DNA of 64,000 bases, taken from Nocardia rhizosphaerihabitans. GTDB lineage: Bacteria; Actinomycetota; Actinomycetes; Mycobacteriales; Mycobacteriaceae. A program made the translations under genes and the position numbers. Each line of letters starts with the position of its first letter. Within the stretch, counting starts at the first letter, position 1. This document shows positions 60,239 to 64,000 of this stretch, in pieces. The stretch spans positions 248,001 to 312,000 of the forward strand of contig NZ_BMNE01000004.1 of NCBI RefSeq assembly GCF_014646295.1. The letters are read 5' to 3'. Below the pieces are notes generated by a model. That model saw only the letters and a list, made by a program, of their open reading frames with translations. It was not told the DNA's origin and made no database searches.

Positions 60239-60682
60239 TCAACGGGCGGTGATGCTCTTGCGGACGCCCTCCAGTGCGACCACGATCACCGGCACCAGCA
60301 CCACGTGCATCACCGACAAGGCGATGGTGGAGGCGGTGTCGAAGTCGGAGGCCACGGTCAGCGCGATGGTCGCGATCGACAACACCGATCCGACGACCGC
60401 GGCGACCCGCAGCACCCCGGTCCACAGGTAGGACACCAGCACCGCGACAGTCAGGCCGATCAGCAGCGGCACGGCCGACATGAAGATCACGCCCCCGGGA
60501 GCGACGTCCATCACCTTGCCGCCGTCGGTCGTGATGAAGGATCCGCCCGCCGCCGCGCCGATGCCCCAGACGATCAAGTTCGCCACGACGGCGGCGACCA
60601 CGCCACCCAGGACGGCGACCGCCCGGTTCAGTGCGGGCAGCGTGCGGACGGCGGTCGGGGTGGCGGTGGTGGTGGTGGTCAT
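60239..60682 (-). CDS. DUF6069-type four-helix membrane protein
   Basis: A 147-residue protein with four helices (about 21-45, 70-92, 97-116, 120-143) and the outer loop FITTDGGKVMDVAPGGV. It resembles small actinobacterial DUF6069 proteins of unknown function. ATG 60682 has GAGGGAG upstream. A palindrome at 60720-60739 suggests it is repressed by a regulator outside the window. Confidence 0.75.
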   Translation of the reverse strand: MTTTTTATPTAVRTLPALNRAVAVLGGVVAAVVANLIVWGIGAAAGGSFITTDGGKVMDVAPGGVIFMSAVPLLIGLTVAVLVSYLWTGVLRVAAVVGSVLSIATIALTVASDFDTASTIALSVMHVVLVPVIVVALEGVRKSITAR

Positions 60683-60719
60683 GATGGTCTCCCTCATTCG
60701 GTGGTGAGACAATCATCAA

Positions 60720-60739
60720 ACCTAAACCATTATTTAGGT
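60720..60739. promoter_or_regulatory. Inverted repeat upstream of the DUF6069 gene
   Basis: ACCTAAA-N6-TTTAGGT, 38 nt before the minus-strand start, in the only AT-rich patch here. Likely a repressor (MarR/PadR-like) site, inferred. Confidence 0.55.
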
Positions 60740-60807
60740 CAAGCCCTTGTCTGGATTCTGCTGCGCCGACTCGATGAGACGCTGGTCATAGGTCCTGAGC
60801 TCGGCAA

Positions 60808-60826
60808 CTACGACAGATGGTCGTAG
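60808..60826 (+). promoter_or_regulatory. CTACGAC inverted repeat before the copper/DyP operon
   Basis: CTACGAC-AGATG-GTCGTAG, 9 nt before the GTG of the first gene. The arms equal those of the cydA palindrome, but the spacer is 5 instead of 2. Confidence 0.5.
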
Positions 60827-60835
60827 CATGGCTGG

Positions 60836-61384
60836 GTGCGTTCACCGACGGATCACACCGCGCGCTTGCGTGGCGCGGCGGTCGGTGCCGCCTCCGGTGC
60901 GGTCGCCGTGCTCGCGCACGGACTCGGTGGCGCGACCGCGATTCCCGCCGGATCGTCGCTGACGCTGCTGTTCGCCGCGTGCGCCCTGATCGGCGTCGTG
61001 GTCACCGCGCTGCCCCGCGGCGACAGTCCGGCCTCGACCATGGCGGTGCTGGCCGTCGGCCAGGGCATCGGACACACCGCGCTGACGCTGGGCCACACCC
61101 ATCACCACAGCTTCTCCGCTGCCATGCTGCTCGCGCACCTGGTGGCGATCCCGACGGGCGCCCTGGCGATCCGCGCCGCCGAAATCGGTGTGCGACGGGC
61201 GATCACCAGCGTGCGACGCCTTGTCCTCGTGCTGGCCGGGGTCACCGCGCCCGCCGCGCCCGCGTTCCGGCTGCCGCCGGTCGAGGAACGCGCGGTCCTG
61301 CGGCAACTCCTCCTGCGACCCGGCATCGGCCTGCGCGGACCGCCACTCGCGGCCGCGACCAGACTTCACCCCGTTCCGGCGTAG
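60836..61384 (+). CDS. Small membrane protein with His cluster
   Basis: A 182-residue membrane protein with about four helices. A GHTALTLGHTHHHSFSAAMLLAHL stretch around 77-100 has six histidines and might bind copper. The C-terminus (about 145-182) is polar and basic. It precedes a PCuAC-type copper chaperone and a DyP peroxidase and probably belongs with them. GTG start 60836. Function unknown. Confidence 0.7.
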   Translation: MRSPTDHTARLRGAAVGAASGAVAVLAHGLGGATAIPAGSSLTLLFAACALIGVVVTALPRGDSPASTMAVLAVGQGIGHTALTLGHTHHHSFSAAMLLAHLVAIPTGALAIRAAEIGVRRAITSVRRLVLVLAGVTAPAAPAFRLPPVEERAVLRQLLLRPGIGLRGPPLAAATRLHPVPA

Positions 61385-61481
61385 TCCGCCGTTCCATGAA
61401 TCCCGCTGTCCCTGCGGTTGATTCGTCGACTCCGCGCGTCGGTTCGGGTTCTCACCCAACCCCGATGATCGGAGTTCTCCC

Positions 61482-62033
61482 GTGTCCGCATTCCCGCGTA
61501 CCGCCCTGCGTCCACCTCGGCTCGCACGCCGTCTCGGCGCCGCCGCGGCCCTGTCCGCGCTGACCTTCTTCGCCACCGCCTGCTCGGCCGCCGACCCCGT
61601 CCCCGAGGCACCCGCAGGGGATCGGATCACCATGAGCGACCAGTGGATCAAGGCCGCCGACTCCGGCATGTCCGCCGCCTTCGGCAACCTGAAGAACACC
61701 GGCGACGCCCCGGTGACGCTGGTCTCCGCCACCAGCCCCGCCTCGGATCGCGTCGAGATCCACGAGGTGGTGCCCGACAGCACCGGCGCCAAGACCATGC
61801 GTCCCAAGGAAGGTGGCATCACCATCCCGGCGCACGGGGAAGTCACCCTGAAACCCGGCGCCGAGCACCTGATGTTCATGGATCTGAAGCAGCCGCTGCG
61901 CACCGGCGCGGAAACCACGCTCACGCTTACCTTCGCCGACGGTTCGAGCACCGTCGTCACCGCGCAGGTGCGCGACTTCGCCGGCGGCAAGGAGAACTAC
62001 ACGCCGGGCACCGAGCATCCCACGCATGGCTGA
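61482..62033 (+). CDS. PCu(A)C-type copper chaperone lipoprotein
   Basis: A 183-residue extracytoplasmic lipoprotein. A signal peptide (about 1-34) ends at the lipobox FATAC. The copper site is the motif H94-x11-M106-x22-H129-x-M131 (VEIHEVV; EHLMFMDL), close to the family H-x10-M-x21-H-x-M pattern. These proteins load CuA of cytochrome oxidase or other copper enzymes. GGAG lies 7 nt before GTG 61482. It overlaps the DyP gene by 8 nt. Confidence 0.9.
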   Translation: MSAFPRTALRPPRLARRLGAAAALSALTFFATACSAADPVPEAPAGDRITMSDQWIKAADSGMSAAFGNLKNTGDAPVTLVSATSPASDRVEIHEVVPDSTGAKTMRPKEGGITIPAHGEVTLKPGAEHLMFMDLKQPLRTGAETTLTLTFADGSSTVVTAQVRDFAGGKENYTPGTEHPTHG

Positions 62034-63231
62034 TCCGCATTCCAGGCTCTCCCGCCGTCGCTTGCTCGGCGGGGGAGCCGCGGCGGCGGGCGTCGTCGGC
62101 GCGGCCGGAATCGGCTGGGGTGCCGCTGGTTTCACACGCGAAGAAGCAGTCCGGGACGAGGCGCTCGACGTCGTCCCGTTCTACGGCGCGCACCAGGCGG
62201 GCATCGAGACGAACCCACCAGGCCACGTCGCCTTCGCCGGTTTCGATCTGGCGCCCGGTGCCGGCCGCGAGGACATCATCGGCCTGCTCCGAATCTGGAC
62301 CGACGACGCGTCACGGCTCACCCAGGGCCTGCCCGCGCTGGCTGACACCGAACCGGAACTCGCGACCAGACCCGCCCGCCTCACGATCACGGTCGGTTTC
62401 GGACCCGAGTTGTTCACCCGCGCAGAGATGGCCGAGCGGCGCCCGAGCTGGTTGCGGCAGCTTCCGCCGTTCCCCGTCGACCGCCTCGATCCGGCCTATA
62501 CCGGCGCCGACCTGGTCCTCCAGATCTGCGCCGAGGAGGCGACGACGGTCGCACACGCGGTGCGGGTGCTGTCCAAGCACGTCAAGTCGCTGGTGACGGT
62601 GCGCTGGGTGCAGCGCGGCTTCCGCGACGCGCCACGCGGCCAGACGATGCGCAATCTGATGGGCCAGGTCGACGGCACCGTCAACATCGCGCCGCGCACC
62701 GTCGACTTCGATCGGCTGGTGTGGGACGACGGCGCGTCGACGCCATGGCTGGCAGGCGGCACCTCCCTGGTGCTGCGGCGCATCGCGATGGACCTCGACA
62801 CCTGGGACGAACTCGACGCCGACGGCCGTGAACTCACCGTCGGCCGCCGGGTGTCCAACGGTGCGCCGCTGACCGGCACCGCCGAACACGACGAGCCCGA
62901 CCTGACGGCCGTCGACCGCAACGGCATCCCGGTCATTCCGCCCTCGTCGCACGTCGCGCGGGCCAGGCACACCCACGACGGCGAACGGTTCCTGCGCCGC
63001 GGGTTCAACTACGACGAAGCCCCCGCGCCGGGGCAGCTGTCGAATTCGGGCCTGCTGTTCGTCGCCTATCAGCGCGATGTCGACGCCCAGTTCCTGCCGG
63101 TGCAGCAGCGGCTGGCGGAATTCGACGCGCTGAACGAATGGACGACACCCGTCGGTTCGGCCGTGTTCGCGATCCCGCCCGGTGTGCCAGGGCCTGGGCA
63201 CTATCTCGGGCAGCAGCTGTTCGAGAGCTGA
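62026..63231 (+). CDS. Dye-decolorising peroxidase, Tat-exported
   Basis: A 401-residue DyP peroxidase. The twin-arginine motif SRRRLLGG (9-16) precedes a hydrophobic stretch, so it should be exported folded with heme. The hallmark GxxDG reads GQVDG (Asp216), and the proximal heme His is likely His309 in IPPSSHVARARH. It oxidises phenols, dyes or lignin-like compounds with H2O2. Pairing with a copper chaperone recalls the Streptomyces Sco-ECuC-DtpA group. ATG overlaps the chaperone gene. Confidence 0.93.
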   Translation: MADPHSRLSRRRLLGGGAAAAGVVGAAGIGWGAAGFTREEAVRDEALDVVPFYGAHQAGIETNPPGHVAFAGFDLAPGAGREDIIGLLRIWTDDASRLTQGLPALADTEPELATRPARLTITVGFGPELFTRAEMAERRPSWLRQLPPFPVDRLDPAYTGADLVLQICAEEATTVAHAVRVLSKHVKSLVTVRWVQRGFRDAPRGQTMRNLMGQVDGTVNIAPRTVDFDRLVWDDGASTPWLAGGTSLVLRRIAMDLDTWDELDADGRELTVGRRVSNGAPLTGTAEHDEPDLTAVDRNGIPVIPPSSHVARARHTHDGERFLRRGFNYDEAPAPGQLSNSGLLFVAYQRDVDAQFLPVQQRLAEFDALNEWTTPVGSAVFAIPPGVPGPGHYLGQQLFES

Positions 63232-63235
63232 GAGT

Positions 63236-63265
63236 CCGGCCGGGCGCGACACCGCGCCCGGCCGG
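63236..63265. terminator. Terminator between DyP and PlsC genes
   Basis: 13-bp perfect stem CCGGCCGGGCGCG / CGCGCCCGGCCGG with loop ACAC between the convergent genes. Confidence 0.8.
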
Positions 63266-63266
63266 C

Positions 63267-64000
63267 TCAGGCCTGCGGCCAGTCCAGCAGGGTGTTCTCG
63301 AACAGCTGCCGGACCTGCTCGACCTCGTCGTCCATCGCGGCGGGGTCCCAGCCGGAGACATCGATCGGTGGCAGCACCGCGACATCGACGATCCCCGGCC
63401 GCGCGATCGACGAATCCCGCCAGGCGATCTCGCCCGCATTGCGAATCACCACCGGGATCACCGGCACGCCCGCCTGGATGGCGATATGGAACGCGCCCTT
63501 CTTGAACGGGCCGACGCGCGGCGTGTACGACCGGGTGCCTTCCGGCGCGACACCGATCGAGAGCCCGTTGCGCAGGGTGGAAACCACCGGCGCGAGCGCG
63601 GCTTTGGCGCGTTCGGTATCGCTGCGGTCGATGAAGGTGACGCCGACGAACCGCATGAGCGGGCCGAACAGCGGATGATTGGCCAGTTCCTTCTTGCCGA
63701 TGCCGGTGACCGCCCCGCCGAGCACCTTGGGCACGATGATCACGTCGAACTGGCTCTGGTGATTGAACAGGAACACCGCGGGCCGCGGGGCGCGGGCATG
63801 CTCGGCACCGACGACGCGCAACCGCACGTTGATCGCCGCGAGTGTCGCGGTGGTGGCGTCGTGCATGAGGGCATCGGCCATGGCCTGGCGTCGGCCGGTG
63901 TAGGACTTGCGCAGCACACCGACCAGCGCGCCGCCGATCAGCGCGGCGAAGCCGGCGATCGTGCGCAGGTAGTCGACGGGGCGTGGCGCGAGGCGTGGAC
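63267..64000 (-). CDS. plsC: PlsC-type 1-acylglycerol-3-phosphate acyltransferase, C-terminal part
   Basis: The acyltransferase domain has LFNHQSQFDVIIV (HxxxxD), FIDRSDTERAK, APEGTRSY and VIPVVIRNAGEI, and it acylates lysophosphatidic acid. The frame stays open to the right edge. An internal M (63917) is possible, but upstream sequence (RPVDYLRTIAGFAALIGGALVGVLRKSY) reads as a hydrophobic linker. So the gene probably extends beyond the window, like the HAD-PlsC fusion Rv2483c. The N-terminus is therefore missing. Confidence 0.88.
   Translation of the reverse strand, partial: PRLAPRPVDYLRTIAGFAALIGGALVGVLRKSYTGRRQAMADALMHDATTATLAAINVRLRVVGAEHARAPRPAVFLFNHQSQFDVIIVPKVLGGAVTGIGKKELANHPLFGPLMRFVGVTFIDRSDTERAKAALAPVVSTLRNGLSIGVAPEGTRSYTPRVGPFKKGAFHIAIQAGVPVIPVVIRNAGEIAWRDSSIARPGIVDVAVLPPIDVSGWDPAAMDDEVEQVRQLFENTLLDWPQA

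Overview
The window is high-GC actinobacterial DNA, most likely from Nocardia or a close relative (Mycobacteriales). The basis is the set of mycothiol, mannolipid and mycolate-type genes (mshD, lmeA-like, polyprenol-mannose synthase, LytR-CpsA-Psr protein, DesA desaturase). From the SCP-like gene and purF to the Lys/Glu/Asp/Phe tRNA genes, gene order follows the region I know in Mycobacterium tuberculosis as about Rv0807-Rv0832, with extra genes inserted. All calls are from reading sequence; no database search was run.

Layout. 1-4.3 kb: the start of a type III polyketide synthase (cut by the left edge), an alpha/beta hydrolase divergent from its TetR regulator with two operator copies between them, an SCP-like protein and a YhgE/Pip-type membrane protein. 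4.4-12.8 kb: purF and purM, separated by a five-protein oligopeptide-type ABC transporter. 13-17.3 kb: DUF3073, then a tightly overlapping operon ygfZ-MOSC-asparaginase, and the PabC-like lyase. 17.5-23.8 kb: cydABDC for cytochrome bd oxidase, behind a strong palindrome. 23.8-28.3 kb: a structured element with a 12-residue ORF, a nitrobindin-like protein, and the sulfur operon DUF4395-cysA2-sseC led by a cysteine-rich leader ORF, then a thioredoxin and LmeA. 28.4-35.1 kb: glnR, mshD, pstSCAB and phoU. 35.2-41.2 kb: an LCP ligase, dus, an Mce-associated protein, desA and DUF937.

41.4-46.6 kb is more accessory: a membrane-anchored TIR-WD40 protein, tRNA-Lys, about 0.8 kb with strong hairpins, a gamma-butyrolactone-receptor-type TetR, and tRNA-Glu/Asp/Phe. 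46.6-55.8 kb is an acyl-CoA catabolic block lying between two identical tRNA-Asp genes: TetR, quinone oxidoreductase, APH-type kinase, an internally deleted SDR, acyl-CoA dehydrogenase, SDR, a single-chain acyl-CoA carboxylase and its TetR. Two operators with the same core suggest that one TetR controls both transcription units. 55.9-58.5 kb holds an EspC-like type VII secretion operon. The rest carries a GAP-type membrane protein, polyprenol-phosphate-mannose synthase, a DUF6069 protein, an exported copper/DyP-peroxidase operon, and the C-terminal part of a PlsC protein cut by the right edge.

The points most worth following are the Cys-Cys-Cys leader ORF ahead of the sulfurtransferase operon, the TIR-TM-WD40 protein, the SDR reduced in frame to 40 codons, the short ORF overlapped by mutually exclusive hairpins after cydC, and the regulon and tRNA-Asp repeats around the acyl-CoA block.
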